A DNA stretch of 64,000 nucleotides. It comes from Thioalbus denitrificans (lineage in GTDB: Bacteria > Pseudomonadota > Gammaproteobacteria > DSM-26407). The notes beneath the pieces are model-generated. The model saw nothing but the letters and a program-made list of their open reading frames with translations. It ran no database searches and had not been told where the DNA came from. Each line of letters starts with the position of its first letter. Position 1 is the first letter of the stretch. Location: NCBI RefSeq assembly GCF_003337735.1, contig NZ_QPJY01000010.1, positions 1 to 64,000 on the forward strand, in the 5' to 3' direction. Positions 18,802 through 28,292 of this stretch are shown here, piece by piece. The translations under genes were made by a program, and so were the position numbers.

Positions 18802-21294
18802 TCAGTCGTGGGGCGCCGGCGCCACCCCCCAGATGCGCTCGGCATATTCCCGCACGGTGCGATCGCTCGAGAAGCGCCCCATGCGGGCCACGTTGAGGAT
18901 CGCCATGCGATTCCAGCGCTGGGCCTGGCGGAACTCCACATCGGCCCGCTCCTGGGCCTCCAGGTAGGCGCGGTAGTCGGCCAGCACCAGGTAGGGATCG
19001 CCCTCCTCCAGCAGCCGCGCGAGCAGGGGCCGGAACCGTTCCGGCGCACCCGGCGAGAAGTATCCCCCCCCGATCATCTCCAGCACCTCCAGCAGCTCGC
19101 CGTCGGCCGCGGCCAGTGCGGAAGGGTCATGGCCGCCGCCGGCCAGCGCCGCGGCCCGCTCCACGTCCAGCCCGAACTCGATGAAGTTCTCCGCCCCCAC
19201 CGCCGCGCGGATCTCGATGTTCGCCCCGTCCAGCGTCCCCAGGGTCACCGCCCCGTTCAGCGCCAGCTTCATGTTCCCGGTGCCCGAGGCCTCGGTGCCG
19301 GCGGTGGAGATCTGCTCGGAGAGATCGGCCGCCGGAATGATGTCCGCGGCGGTGGTCACATCGTAGTTGGGGATGAACACCACCCGCAGGCGGTCGCTGA
19401 CCGCTGGATCGTTGTTCACCACGTCGGCCACGTCGTTGACGAGCTTGATGATGAGCTTGGCCAGGCGGTAGCCGGGCGCGGCCTTGCCGGCGATGATCAC
19501 CGTGCGCGGCACCCAGCCGGTCTCCGGGTGGCGGCGGATGCGGTTGTAGCGGGTGATGATCTGGAGCACGTTGAGCAGCTGGCGCTTGTATTCGTGGATC
19601 CGCTTCACCTGCACGTCGAACAGGCTCTCCGGGTCCACCTCCTGCCCCAGGTGCTGGCGGATGAGCCCCGCCAGCCGCTGCTTGTTGCTGTGCTTGGCGG
19701 CGGCGAAGGCGGCCTGGAAGGCATGATCGTCGGCCAGCGCCTCCAGTTCGCCCAGCCGATCGAGATCGCTCACCCAGCCGCGACCGATATAGGCGTTGAG
19801 AACCTGGGCCAGGGCCGGATTGGCCTGGTTGATCCAGCGGCGCTGGGTGATGCCGTTGGTGATGTTGGTTATCCGTCCCGGATAGAGCGCCTCGAAATCG
19901 GCGAACACCCGCTCGCGCAGCAGCTGGCTGTGCAGCTCCGCCACGCCGTTCACCGCGTGGCTGCCGACGATGGCCAGATGGGCCATGCGCACCCGCTTCG
20001 GATCCCCCTCCGCCACCAGGGAGACCCGCCGCAGCCGCTCCATGTCGCCGGGATGGCGGTGGCGCACCTGCTCAAGGAAGCGCCGGTTGATCTCGTGGAT
20101 GATGGCCAGATGGCGCGGCAGAAGCCGCTCCAGCATGGGCGCCGGCCAGGTCTCCAGGGCTTCTGGCAGCAGCGTGTGATTGGTGTAGGAGAAGGTGGCC
20201 ACCGTGATCTCCCATGCCGCCGCCCAGTCGAGCTGGTGCTGATCCAGCAGCAGCCGCATCAGCTCGGCGATGGCCAGCGCCGGGTGGGTGTCGTTGAGGT
20301 GGATGGCCACCTTCTCCGGCAGTCCGCGCAGATCGGCGTGGGCCGAGAGGTAGCGGCGCAGGATGTCCTGGACCGTGGCTGCGACGAAGAAGTACTCCTG
20401 CTTCAGCCGCAGCTCGCGCCCGCAGATGGTGGCGTCGTTGGGGTAGAGCACCCGGGAGAGGTTCTCGGAGCTGTTCTTGTCCGCCACCGCCTGGATGTAG
20501 TCCCCCTCGTTGAAGTAGCGCAGGTCCAGCTCGCGGCTGGACTTGGCCGTCCACAGGCGGAGGTTGTTCACCGTGTTGGTGCCGAAGCCGGGGATGGGGG
20601 TGTCGTAGGCCATGGCCATCACCGTCTCGGCATCCACCCAGCGGCTGGTGAAACGGCCCGCGGCGTCGGTGTACTCCACCACCCGCCCCCCGAACTGCAC
20701 CGGGTAGAGCACCTCCGGGCGGGGAAACTCCCAGGGGTTGCCGTAGCGCAGCCAGTTCTCCGGGTGCTCCACCTGCCAGCCGTCCCGGATGTGCTGGTTG
20801 AACATGCCGTACTCGTAGCGTATGCCGTAGCCGTAGCCCGGCAGGCGCAGGGTGGCCATGGAATCCAGCAGGCAGGCGGCGAGACGGCCGAGGCCGCCGT
20901 TGCCCAGCGCCGCGTCGGACTCCGTCTCGCGAATCGCCTCCAGGCTGAGCCCCAGCTCCGCCAGCACCTGGCAGCACTCGTCGTGGACCCCCATGTTCAG
21001 CGCGCTGTTGGTCAGCGCCCGCCCGAGGAGGAACTCCATGGAGAGGTAGTAGACCCGCTTCGCATCCCGCCGGTAGTAGGTGCGGGTGGTCTCCATCCAG
21101 CGCTCGATGAGGCGGTCGCGCAGGGCGTGGGCGGTGACCGTGAACCAGTCCCGCTCGGTGGCGGTCAGGGGGTCCTTGGCCACCGTGTAGGCCAGGTGGT
21201 TGGCCAGGGACTGCTTCAGGGAGGCGGGATCGAGCCCCAGGTAGTGGTGCTTGAGCTGCAGGTGGCCCGGCCCCGGCGTGGATGTCTCGCTCAT
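18802..21294 (-). CDS. glgP: Glycogen/maltodextrin phosphorylase
   Basis: PLP-dependent phosphorolysis of alpha-1,4-glucans to glucose-1-phosphate. At 830 residues it is normal for the family. The PLP-lysine signature is [19 protein letters not shown], and other hallmarks include [40 protein letters not shown] and [22 protein letters not shown] precedes the ATG. No other glycogen genes are adjacent, so it is a single transcription unit divergent from ubiD. Confidence 0.97.
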   Translation of the reverse strand: MSETSTPGPGHLQLKHHYLGLDPASLKQSLANHLAYTVAKDPLTATERDWFTVTAHALRDRLIERWMETTRTYYRRDAKRVYYLSMEFLLGRALTNSALNMGVHDECCQVLAELGLSLEAIRETESDAALGNGGLGRLAACLLDSMATLRLPGYGYGIRYEYGMFNQHIRDGWQVEHPENWLRYGNPWEFPRPEVLYPVQFGGRVVEYTDAAGRFTSRWVDAETVMAMAYDTPIPGFGTNTVNNLRLWTAKSSRELDLRYFNEGDYIQAVADKNSSENLSRVLYPNDATICGRELRLKQEYFFVAATVQDILRRYLSAHADLRGLPEKVAIHLNDTHPALAIAELMRLLLDQHQLDWAAAWEITVATFSYTNHTLLPEALETWPAPMLERLLPRHLAIIHEINRRFLEQVRHRHPGDMERLRRVSLVAEGDPKRVRMAHLAIVGSHAVNGVAELHSQLLRERVFADFEALYPGRITNITNGITQRRWINQANPALAQVLNAYIGRGWVSDLDRLGELEALADDHAFQAAFAAAKHSNKQRLAGLIRQHLGQEVDPESLFDVQVKRIHEYKRQLLNVLQIITRYNRIRRHPETGWVPRTVIIAGKAAPGYRLAKLIIKLVNDVADVVNNDPAVSDRLRVVFIPNYDVTTAADIIPAADLSEQISTAGTEASGTGNMKLALNGAVTLGTLDGANIEIRAAVGAENFIEFGLDVERAAALAGGGHDPSALAAADGELLEVLEMIGGGYFSPGAPERFRPLLARLLEEGDPYLVLADYRAYLEAQERADVEFRQAQRWNRMAILNVARMGRFSSDRTVREYAERIWGVAPAPHD

Positions 21295-21407
21295 GGTGTG
21301 CTCACCTCCGGCCGGCGTTTACGGAAAGCATAAACCACGCCGGCGATTCACACCCGGGACGGCGGTACCGATCCGGATGCCGCCGCCCCATGTGCCGGCG
21401 GATGCGC

Positions 21408-21419
21408 TGCAGTACACTA
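21408..21419 (+). promoter_or_regulatory. Possible ubiD promoter -10 region
   Basis: The 12-mer tgcagtacacta contains TACACT, a good sigma70 -10 hexamer, 58 bp before the ubiD start. The identical 12-mer forms the right end of the inverted-repeat element at 59265-59459. No convincing -35 is visible. Confidence 0.35.
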
Positions 21420-21476
21420 CTGACCCAAACCCTGGCCAAACCACCGGCGGCGGCCGGTCAACGGGAGACCCGCCCG

Positions 21477-22943
21477 ATGCAATACAAGGATCTGCGCGAC
21501 TTCATCGCCCAGCTCGAGACCCTCGGCGAGCTCCGGCGCGTGGAGGTGGAGGTGGACCCGCGCCTGGAGATGACCGAGATCTGCGACCGCACGCTGCGAC
21601 GCGCCGGCCCCGCCCTCCTGTTCGAGCGGCCCACGGGGCACAGCGTCCCGGTACTGGGCAACCTGTTCGGCACCCCCCGCCGGGTGGCGCTGGGGATGGG
21701 GCAGGACTCGGTGGAGGCGCTGCGCGAGGTGGGCCGGCTGCTGGCCCTGCTGAAGGAGCCGGAGCCGCCGCGGGGCATGAAGGACGCCTGGGAGAAGCTG
21801 CCCATCTTCCGCCAGGTGCTGAACATGGCCCCGAAGGTGGTCGGCAAGGCCGCCTGCCAGGAGGTGGTGCTGGGGGGTGGCGAGGTGGACCTCGGCGCGC
21901 TGCCGGTGCAGACCTGCTGGCCCGGCGACGCCGGACCGCTCATCACCTGGGGCCTGGTGGTCACCCGCGGGCCCCACAAGAGCCGCCAGAACCTGGGCAT
22001 CTACCGCCAGCAGGTCATCGGCCGCAACAAGGTGATCATGCGCTGGCTCTCCCACCGCGGCGGGGCGCTCGACTTCCGCGAGTGGCGGGAGGCCCGTCCC
22101 GGCGAGCCGTTTCCCGTGGCGGTGGCCCTGGGCGCCGACCCGGCCACCATCCTGGCGGCGGTGACGCCGGTGCCCGACACCCTCTCCGAGTACGCCTTCG
22201 CCGGCCTGCTGCGCGGCAGCAAGACCGAGCTGGTCCAGTGCAAGACCTCGGAGCTGCAGGTGCCGGCCGGCGCCGAGTACGTCCTGGAGGGTTTCATCCA
22301 TCCCGGCGAGGAGGCCGACGAGGGTCCCTTCGGCGACCATACCGGCTACTACAACGAGGTGGACCGCTTCCCGGTGCTGACGGTGGAGCGCATCACCCAC
22401 CGCCGGGATCCCATCTACCACAGCACCTATACCGGCCGCCCCCCGGACGAGCCGGCGATACTCGGCGTGGCGCTCAACGAGGTGTTCGTACCCATCCTGC
22501 AGAAGCAGTTCCCGGAGATCACCGACTTCTACCTGCCGCCGGAGGGGTGCTCCTACCGCATGGCGGTGGTGACCATGAAAAAGCAGTACCCGGGCCATGC
22601 CAAGCGGGTGATGCTGGGGGTGTGGTCGTTCCTGCGCCAGTTCATGTACACCAAGTTCGTCGTCGTCACCGACGACGACATCAACGCCCGCGACTGGCAG
22701 GACGTCATCTGGGCCATGACCACCCGCATGGACCCGGCCCGCGACACCGTCATCATCGAGAACACCCCCATCGACTACCTCGACTTCGCCTCGCCGGTCT
22801 CGGGGCTGGGCTCCAAGATCGGCTTCGACGCCACCAACAAGTGGCCCGGCGAGACGAACCGCGAATGGGGCCGCCCCATCACCATGGACCCGGCGGTGAA
22901 GGTGCGGGTGGACGCCATCTGGGACAGCCTGGGGATCGGCTGA
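21477..22943 (+). CDS. ubiD: UbiD, 4-hydroxy-3-polyprenylbenzoate decarboxylase
   Basis: prFMN-dependent decarboxylase in ubiquinone synthesis. The 488 residues start [14 protein letters not shown] and carry the family's prFMN/metal region ([29 protein letters not shown]) and the catalytic Glu-Arg-Glu network around [24 protein letters not shown] lies 8 bp before the ATG. The frame is open for 65 codons upstream, but that part overlaps the glgP promoter region. In E. coli ubiD is followed by the flavin reductase fre. Here the analogous reductase gene is 800 bp downstream, with dsrC in between on the other strand. Confidence 0.96.
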   Translation: MQYKDLRDFIAQLETLGELRRVEVEVDPRLEMTEICDRTLRRAGPALLFERPTGHSVPVLGNLFGTPRRVALGMGQDSVEALREVGRLLALLKEPEPPRGMKDAWEKLPIFRQVLNMAPKVVGKAACQEVVLGGGEVDLGALPVQTCWPGDAGPLITWGLVVTRGPHKSRQNLGIYRQQVIGRNKVIMRWLSHRGGALDFREWREARPGEPFPVAVALGADPATILAAVTPVPDTLSEYAFAGLLRGSKTELVQCKTSELQVPAGAEYVLEGFIHPGEEADEGPFGDHTGYYNEVDRFPVLTVERITHRRDPIYHSTYTGRPPDEPAILGVALNEVFVPILQKQFPEITDFYLPPEGCSYRMAVVTMKKQYPGHAKRVMLGVWSFLRQFMYTKFVVVTDDDINARDWQDVIWAMTTRMDPARDTVIIENTPIDYLDFASPVSGLGSKIGFDATNKWPGETNREWGRPITMDPAVKVRVDAIWDSLGIG

Positions 22944-23060
22944 GACTCGACCCGACGGCCGGGGTCACCCTGTCAACTCGAAGACGAGAACATGGGTTCA
23001 ACCACGCGGGGGGATGACGACAGGTTGCCAGACCGCGTCCGCACCCCTGCTTGAACCTCG

Positions 23061-23093
23061 AATTTCCTTGCGCCTTGGCGCCTTTGCGTTGGA
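23061..23093. repeat. Single repeat arm, 'ccttggcgcc' type
   Basis: aatttccttgcgccttggcg followed by cctttgcgttgg resembles one arm of the cgccaggacgc family in inverted orientation. A degenerate partner may lie near 22974-22990 (tcaactcgaagacgagaac). The rest of 22944-23150 shows nothing else. Confidence 0.45.
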
Positions 23094-23149
23094 AACCCTG
23101 CCGCGGGGTTGTGAACACTGCGCCGCGCGCTCCCATCGAAGCATTGGCC

Positions 23150-23182
23150 GCAAAAAAACGCCCCGCTGGGCGGGGCGTCGGG
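23150..23182 (-). terminator. Rho-independent terminator of dsrC
   Basis: Minus-strand stem gacgccccgc/gcggggcgt followed by seven T (aaaaaaa on the plus strand at about 23152-23158), 37 bp after the dsrC stop. Confidence 0.9.
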
Positions 23183-23218
23183 TCCTGGAAGCTCCAGGGA
23201 GTGGCGATCGTGCGCCGG

Positions 23219-23551
23219 TCAGACGCAGCCGGTGGGCTTGGGCAGGCCGCCGATGCGGCAGGCCTGCTTGGCCGGGCCGTAGGGGAACAGGCCGTAGAGG
23301 TACTTGCTGGAGCCCTTCTCCGGACCGAACGCCTTGGTGAAGGCCTTGGTGAGCTGGCGCATGTTGGGCACCGTCCCGGTGTCGTGGAAACTGGTGCGCA
23401 GGAAGTTGATCACCTCCCAGTGGGACTCGTCCAGCTGCAGGCCCTCCTTGTCGGCGATGGCCGTGGCCAGCTCCTCGGACCACTGGTTCAGGTCCGTCAG
23501 GTAACCCTCCGAATCGGTCTCGACAACCTTGCCATTGATATTGAATTCCAT
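23219..23551 (-). CDS. dsrC: DsrC-family sulfur carrier protein
   Basis: A 110-residue DsrC/TusE family protein. The flexible C-terminal arm ends QACRIGGLPKPTGCV and keeps both conserved cysteines, Cys98 and the penultimate Cys109. This is the true DsrC pattern; TusE-type relatives have only the last. DsrC carries sulfur as a trisulfide between the two cysteines, and works with DsrAB/DsrMKJOP or with sulfur-transfer proteins. No dsr genes are beside it in this window. ATG at 23551 with GGTGGAG upstream. It is flanked by convergent ubiD and divergent reductase genes and has its own terminator. Confidence 0.93.
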   Translation of the reverse strand: MEFNINGKVVETDSEGYLTDLNQWSEELATAIADKEGLQLDESHWEVINFLRTSFHDTGTVPNMRQLTKAFTKAFGPEKGSSKYLYGLFPYGPAKQACRIGGLPKPTGCV

Positions 23552-23756
23552 CTTTTCTCCACCTCTCAGCAAAAACCCAAGTAAAATTGTAAGGATTAAG
23601 ACCGAGTTTAATGATAAGTTATTTCATGTCAAGCCTCCCGGCGATGATTGAGGGTCCCGGCGGGGAGCGTTATGCTGTACGGCCCGCTGTCCCGGGAGCG
23701 CATCCGGGCCGTTGAGGGGCGGCACCGTCTATCTACATGGGAAGGGTTTTCGTTCA

Positions 23757-24800
23757 ATGAGTCACAAGGTTTCCGTACTGCCCAGCGGGCACAGCTTCAC
23801 CGTCGAGGAGGGAGAATCCATCCTGGATGCCGCCCTGCGCCAGGGCCATGCCTTCCCCTATGGTTGCCGCAGCGGCTTCTGCGGGGACTGCAAGAGCAAG
23901 GTGGTGGAGGGTGACGTCGAGTATCCCGACGGGACCCCGCCCGGGCTCAGCGAGACCGAGGCGCTCACCGGGATGGCCCTGCTGTGCCAGGCCCATCCCT
24001 GCAGCGACCTGACCCTGGAAGCCCGCGAGGTGACCGAGGCCGCCGACATTCCCGTGCGCAACCTGCCCTGCAAGGTGGCGCGCAAGGAGCAGCTGTGCCA
24101 CGACGTGGTGCGCCTGTTCCTCAAGCTGCCGGAGGGCGAGCGGCTGCAGTTCCTGGCCGGCCAGTACATCGATTTCCTGCTCAAGGACGGCCGTCACCGC
24201 GCCTTCTCCATGGCCAACCCGCCCCACGACGACGACCTCATCGAGCTGCACATCCGCCACGTGGCGGGCGGCGAGTTCACCGACTACGTGTTCAACCAGC
24301 TGGAAGAGAAGACGGTGCTGCGCATCGAGGGGCCCCACGGCGGCTTCCACCTGCGCGAGGAGTCCGACCGGCCCATCATCTTCATGGCCGGAGGGACCGG
24401 TTTCGCCCCCATCAAGAGCATCATCGAGCACGCCGTGGCCGAGGGCATCCAGCGCCCCATGCACCTCTACTGGGGCGTGCGGGCACGGGCCGATCTGTAC
24501 CTGAACGAGCTGGCCGAGGGGTGGGCCGCGCGGCTGCCCAACTTCCGCTACACCCCGGTGCTCTCGGACCCGGCCCCGGAAGACGACTGGAGCGGCGCCA
24601 CCGGCTACGTGCACGAGGTGATCGCCCGCGAGCACCCCGACCTGTCGGGCCACGAGATCTACACCGCCGGACCGCCGGTGATGGTGGAGGCGGGCCTCCA
24701 TGCCTTCACCGCCCAGGGCCTGCCCCAGGAGCGCTACTACTCCGACGCCTTCAACCTGGCCATGGACGGTAAGAAGAAGGAGGCCGGGGCCACCGGCTGA
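23757..24800 (+). CDS. 2Fe-2S ferredoxin/FAD reductase (CDP-6-deoxy-glucoseen reductase-like)
   Basis: A 347-residue two-domain reductase. Residues 1-95 are a plant-type ferredoxin with CRSGFCGDC and the distal cysteine in LLCQAHPC. The rest is a ferredoxin-NADP reductase module: RAFSMANPPHDDD for flavin, IFMAGGTGFAPIKSI for NAD(P)H and a C-terminal aromatic YYSDAFN. It belongs to the AscD/Fre group. Near ubiD it may serve quinone biosynthesis hydroxylation, as such reductases do in several proteobacteria; that is inference. ATG at 23757 chosen by alignment with the ferredoxin start. Confidence 0.9.
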   Translation: MSHKVSVLPSGHSFTVEEGESILDAALRQGHAFPYGCRSGFCGDCKSKVVEGDVEYPDGTPPGLSETEALTGMALLCQAHPCSDLTLEAREVTEAADIPVRNLPCKVARKEQLCHDVVRLFLKLPEGERLQFLAGQYIDFLLKDGRHRAFSMANPPHDDDLIELHIRHVAGGEFTDYVFNQLEEKTVLRIEGPHGGFHLREESDRPIIFMAGGTGFAPIKSIIEHAVAEGIQRPMHLYWGVRARADLYLNELAEGWAARLPNFRYTPVLSDPAPEDDWSGATGYVHEVIAREHPDLSGHEIYTAGPPVMVEAGLHAFTAQGLPQERYYSDAFNLAMDGKKKEAGATG

Positions 24801-24811
24801 CGGCCTTCCGT

Positions 24812-24990
24812 TTCAACGCGAAGAGACGAAGGCGCCAGGACGCAAGGGACTGAAGGTTCGGGCGGGGGGAATGAAGGGCGCTCGCCAACGGAGCCCCGGC
24901 TCCCGCGCGGGGCCACCATGGGCGAGGAAACCTCCCCGCCTAGTCCTGCTCCCCCTGGCGCCCTGGCGTCCTGGCGTCCTGGCGTGGAGT
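24812..24990. repeat. Inverted-arm intergenic element, 'cgccaggacgc' family, overlapping hemD
   Basis: Left arm 24812-24847 contains cgaagagacgaaggcgccag; right arm 24954-24985 contains three copies of cctggcg(c/t). About 105 bp separates them. The right arm lies inside the last codons of hemD, so the tail of HemD is element-derived. Confidence 0.8.
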
Positions 24991-25785
24991 CTTTTCGACC
25001 GTCCGCCAGGCAATGAGCGCCTCCAGCAGGGCCGCGTCGTCGGCCCCCCCCGCCACCCGGGCCGGATGCCGGAACCCCAACTGCCGGGCCCGCTCCGCGG
25101 CCCGTTCGCTCACCACCACCAGCATCGTGTCCAGCAGCGGCGCCCGTCCCGCCGCCCCCGCCAGGGCGTGGAGATTCTCGAGCCCCTCGTTGCTGGTGAC
25201 CACCGCCGCCTGGATCGCCCCATCGCGCCAGCGCGCCAGCAGCGGCGCCGGATCGGCCTCCGGCAGCGCACGCCGGTAGCTCTCCGCATAGTCCACCACC
25301 GCGCCCCGCCCGCGCAGGGCCTCCGCCAGCACCTCGCGTCCGCCCTGGCCGCGGAAGATGACCACCCGCCGGCCGGCCATCTCGCGCAGCCCCGGCAGCG
25401 CCAGCAGCCCCTCGCTGTCGGCCCGGCCCTCCGGGCAGAAATCCACCGCGACCCCGTGCCCCTCCAGCGCCCGGGCGGAGCCCCGCCCCACCACCGCCAC
25501 CCGCGGCCCCGCCGGCCACCGGGACCAGCGTGCGCGGATGCGCGGCAGGGCGCGCTCCACCGCGTTGGGGCTGACGAATATGGCCAGGTCGTAGCTGTCG
25601 AGGCGGTCGACGAGGGCCTCCAGCCGCGCCGGGTCGGCCGGATCGCGGATGGCGATCACCGGGAAGGAGAAGGCCTCGCCCCCCGCCGCGCGGATGGCCG
25701 CGCACAGCCCCTCCCCCTGCCCTTCCGGCCGGGTCACCAACACCCCGATCCCCGCCAGCGGCCGCCCGGCCCCGTGCTCGCTCAT
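24940..25785 (-). CDS. hemD: Uroporphyrinogen-III synthase
   Basis: Closes and inverts ring D of hydroxymethylbilane. At 281 residues it is slightly longer than the usual 245-265. Typical features include VLVTRPEGQGEGL near the N-terminus, FVSPNAVERAL, the AVVGRGSARAL stretch and VVTSNEGLENL. The last 15 residues (QDARTPGRQGEQD) are encoded by the repeat arm at 24954-24985 and look acquired rather than conserved. It lies downstream of hemC on the same strand but 277 bp away because of another element. Confidence 0.93.
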   Translation of the reverse strand: MSEHGAGRPLAGIGVLVTRPEGQGEGLCAAIRAAGGEAFSFPVIAIRDPADPARLEALVDRLDSYDLAIFVSPNAVERALPRIRARWSRWPAGPRVAVVGRGSARALEGHGVAVDFCPEGRADSEGLLALPGLREMAGRRVVIFRGQGGREVLAEALRGRGAVVDYAESYRRALPEADPAPLLARWRDGAIQAAVVTSNEGLENLHALAGAAGRAPLLDTMLVVVSERAAERARQLGFRHPARVAGGADDAALLEALIAWRTVEKTPRQDARTPGRQGEQD

Positions 25786-25810
25786 GATGAGTTCTGTTGC
25801 AGCGTCTGAA

Positions 25811-26060
25811 TGGACAGGATTAACAGGATTGACAGGATTTTGCTGTCGACCGATTACCCGGATACCTCAGTACAGGTCCGCGCCAGCTGCCATAACAAGC
25901 ACGACCGGCCCAACAACCGCTGCGGTTGAGTGAACCGGCCGGAGGCGCTGCTTCCCGGGCGAGCGACAGATCCGCCGCCTCGCTTAAAGAATCGGCGTAA
26001 TCGGCGGATTAGACAGTCCTTTTCAAATCCTGTTAATCCTGTAAATCCTGTCTATTAAGG
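25811..26060. repeat. Inverted-arm element, 'acaggatt' family, between hemC and hemD
   Basis: Left arm 25811-25842 has three acaggatt units; right arm 26021-26060 has three aatcctgt units. The arms are separated by about 180 bp. Inside, at about 25991-26011, lies cggcgtaatcggcggatt, which resembles the gattac arm family. The element occupies almost the whole 277-bp hemC-hemD gap, where most gammaproteobacteria have overlapping or adjacent genes. No promoter for hemD is obvious within it. Confidence 0.88.
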
Positions 26061-26062
26061 TT

Positions 26063-26986
26063 TTATTCCAGCGCCCGAAGAATCCGGTCGGCGCCGCGGG
26101 CGAGGAGTTCCTCGGCCAGGCCGGTGCCGAGGGCCTCGGCGTCGGCGGGGGCGCCGCGCACCTCGCCGCGGATGACGGTACGGCCGTCGGGGCTGCCCAC
26201 CAGGGCACGCAGCCACAGCCCGTCGCCTTCCAGCACCGCGTAGCCGGCGATGGGCACCTGGCAGCCGCCCTCCAGGCGCCGGTTCAGCGCCCGCTCGGCG
26301 GCCACCACGGTGGCCGTCTCCGGGTGGTGCAGGGGCGCGAGGAGCTCCTGGAGGCGGGTGTCGTCGGCGCGGCACTCGATGCCCACCGCCCCCTGGCCGA
26401 TGGCCGGCAGGCTGACCTCCACCGGCAGGCGGCTGGCGATGCGCTCCTCCAGCTCCAGGCGCAGCAGCCCGGCGGTGGCGAGGATGATGGCGTCGTACTC
26501 GCCGGCATCCAGCTTGCCCAGCCGGGTCTGCACGTTGCCGCGCAGGTCGCGCACCACCAGGTCCGGCCGCCGGGCCCGCACCTGGCACTGGCGGCGCAGG
26601 CTGGAGCTGCCCACCCGCGCCCCCTCCGGGAGTGCGTCCAGGTCGGCGAAGCGCGGCGAGACGAAGGCGTCCCGCGGGTCCTCCCGCGCGCAGATGACCG
26701 GCAGCGCCATCCCCGCCGGCAGCTCCACCGGGACGTCCTTCATGGAATGCACGGCGATGTCGGCGCGGCCGTCGTACATGGCCTGCTCCAGCTCCTTGAC
26801 GAACAGCCCCTTGCCGCCCACCTTGGCCAGGGGCGCATCGAGGATGCGGTCGCCCTTGGTGGTCATGCCCAGCAGCTCCACCTCGAGGCCGGGATGGTGT
26901 CGCTCGAGCTCGCGCTTGACAAATTCGGCCTGCCAGAGGGCCAGCAGGCTCTTGCGGGTGGCGATGCGGATGGTGGTTTTAGACAT
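26063..26986 (-). CDS. hemC: Porphobilinogen deaminase (hydroxymethylbilane synthase)
   Basis: Polymerises four porphobilinogens into hydroxymethylbilane. The 307-residue sequence has [16 protein letters not shown] at the start, [11 protein letters not shown], the [10 protein letters not shown] substrate loop and the dipyrromethane-cofactor cysteine in LEGGCQVPI. The start at 26986 ([13 protein letters not shown]) matches the family. TATATC at 26998-27003 on the minus strand is a possible -10. It forms a unit with hemD interrupted by a repeat element. Confidence 0.97.
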   Translation of the reverse strand: MSKTTIRIATRKSLLALWQAEFVKRELERHHPGLEVELLGMTTKGDRILDAPLAKVGGKGLFVKELEQAMYDGRADIAVHSMKDVPVELPAGMALPVICAREDPRDAFVSPRFADLDALPEGARVGSSSLRRQCQVRARRPDLVVRDLRGNVQTRLGKLDAGEYDAIILATAGLLRLELEERIASRLPVEVSLPAIGQGAVGIECRADDTRLQELLAPLHHPETATVVAAERALNRRLEGGCQVPIAGYAVLEGDGLWLRALVGSPDGRTVIRGEVRGAPADAEALGTGLAEELLARGADRILRALE

Positions 26987-27000
26987 AGTCCAGGTCACGA

Positions 27001-27006
27001 TATAAT
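27001..27006 (+). promoter_or_regulatory. Candidate -10 box for the thioredoxin-like gene
   Basis: TATAAT on the plus strand within the 123-bp hemC/thioredoxin divergent region, about 100 bp before the start codon. A -35 is not clear. Confidence 0.4.
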
Positions 27007-27109
27007 CGGGTGGATTGTGCCCTGCACCCTGGGCGGGCAAGGGCGTAAAGCGGGTATCTTACGCCATACCCGCCACTCGATGAAAAAGCCCCCGCCGGAG
27101 GGGTCGCGA

Positions 27110-27613
27110 ATGATTGCCAGATTGCTGCTGCTGATCGCGGCCCTGCAGGCCGCCAACCTCTGCGCCGCCGAGCTGCCGGAAGTGACCGACCTGCGCGCGG
27201 AAGCACGCGCCGCGCGCGCCGGGGGCGTTCCCATCCTGCTGCTGGTCAGCTCCGAGTACTGCGGCTACTGCCGGTTGGTGAAGCAGAACTTCCTGATCCC
27301 GATGCAGGGCAACAGGGGCTACCGCGACAAGGTCCTGTTCCGGGAGCTGAACCTCGGCCGGTCCGTGGTGGTGGACTTCGACGGCGGCAATGTCAGCGCC
27401 GTTGAGCTGGCCTCCCGCTACCAGGCGACCTTCACCCCCACGGTCCTGTTCCTCGATGCCGAGGGGCGCGAGGTCGCCCCCCGCGTCCTGGGCATCACCA
27501 GCGAGGCGTTCTACGGCGGTTTCCTCGACGAGGGCATCGATACCGCCCTGGCCCGGATCAGGGCGCGGGTTGCCGAAGCAGCCGCCGCAGCCCCGGCAGG
27601 TGACGGCGGCTGA
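27110..27613 (+). CDS. Periplasmic thioredoxin-like protein
   Basis: A 167-residue secreted thioredoxin-fold protein. A signal peptide (MIARLLLLIAALQAANLCAA) precedes the mature part; the redox motif is SSEYCGYCRLV, and the cis-Pro region is ATFTPTVLFLDAEG. The CGYC motif and the long insertion after it suit the thioredoxin_7/SoxW-like group that reduces cytochrome c assembly or sulfur-oxidation partners. The specific partner is unknown. GGAGGGG 6 bp before ATG 27110 favours this start over ATG 27080. The 3' end overlaps the convergent algR gene by 56 bp. Confidence 0.85.
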   Translation: MIARLLLLIAALQAANLCAAELPEVTDLRAEARAARAGGVPILLLVSSEYCGYCRLVKQNFLIPMQGNRGYRDKVLFRELNLGRSVVVDFDGGNVSAVELASRYQATFTPTVLFLDAEGREVAPRVLGITSEAFYGGFLDEGIDTALARIRARVAEAAAAAPAGDGG

Positions 27614-28292
27614 CGCCCAGCCGCTCCTCCTGGCCCCGCAGGCGCACGCTCCAGCGCCCCAGCGCATCCTTCTCCAGCGCCTCCAGGTGCGCCGTCGACA
27701 CCAGGGCGTTGCGGTGGATGCGCACGAACTGCTCGCCGAGCTCCTCCTCCAACTGCTTCAGCGACTCCTCGATGAGGTAGCGCCGCTCGCCGCAGGCGAC
27801 CGTCACGTACTTCTGCTCGGCCTGGAAATAGGCCACGTCGGCCACCGCCACCCGCCGCACGCCGCCGCGCACCGTGACGCTCAGGTGGGTGCGCGCGCCC
27901 GCCTCCGTCGTCTGCAGGGCCTGCAGCTGGCTGCGCAGGGGCCGGCGGGCATGGCGCAGGGCCTCGGCCAGCCGCTCGATGCGCACCGGCTTGAGCAGGT
28001 AGTCCACCGCCCGGGCCCGGAAGGCCGCCAGGGCGTGCTCCTCGTGGGCGGTGGTGAAGATGACCGCCGGCGGCCGCTCCAGCTCCGCCAGCTGCTCGGC
28101 CGCCGCCAGTCCGTCCAGCACCGGCATGCGGATGTCCATCAGCACCACCTCCGGCTCCAGCCGCGCCACCGCCGCCACCGCGGCGGCGCCGTCCGCGGCC
28201 TCGCCCACCACCTGGCAGCCGTCCAGCCGCTCCACCAGGCGGCACAGCCGGGCGCGCGCCAGGGGTTCGTCATCCACCACCAGGATCCTCAT
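27558..28292 (-). CDS. algR: LytTR-type response regulator AlgR
   Basis: A 244-residue response regulator. The receiver domain (1-120) has DDE at 7-9, the phospho-acceptor in VVLMDIRMP and Lys in YLLKPV. The C-terminal LytTR DNA-binding domain (about 140-240) contains FQAEQKYVTV and EEELGEQFVRIHRNALVS. Order algZ-algR-hemC-hemD with divergent argH matches Pseudomonas, supporting the name; targets in this organism are unknown. The ATG overlaps the algZ stop by 4 bp. The 3' end overlaps the opposing thioredoxin-like gene. Confidence 0.9.
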   Translation of the reverse strand: MRILVVDDEPLARARLCRLVERLDGCQVVGEAADGAAAVAAVARLEPEVVLMDIRMPVLDGLAAAEQLAELERPPAVIFTTAHEEHALAAFRARAVDYLLKPVRIERLAEALRHARRPLRSQLQALQTTEAGARTHLSVTVRGGVRRVAVADVAYFQAEQKYVTVACGERRYLIEESLKQLEEELGEQFVRIHRNALVSTAHLEALEKDALGRWSVRLRGQEERLGVSRRHLPGLRRLLRQPAP

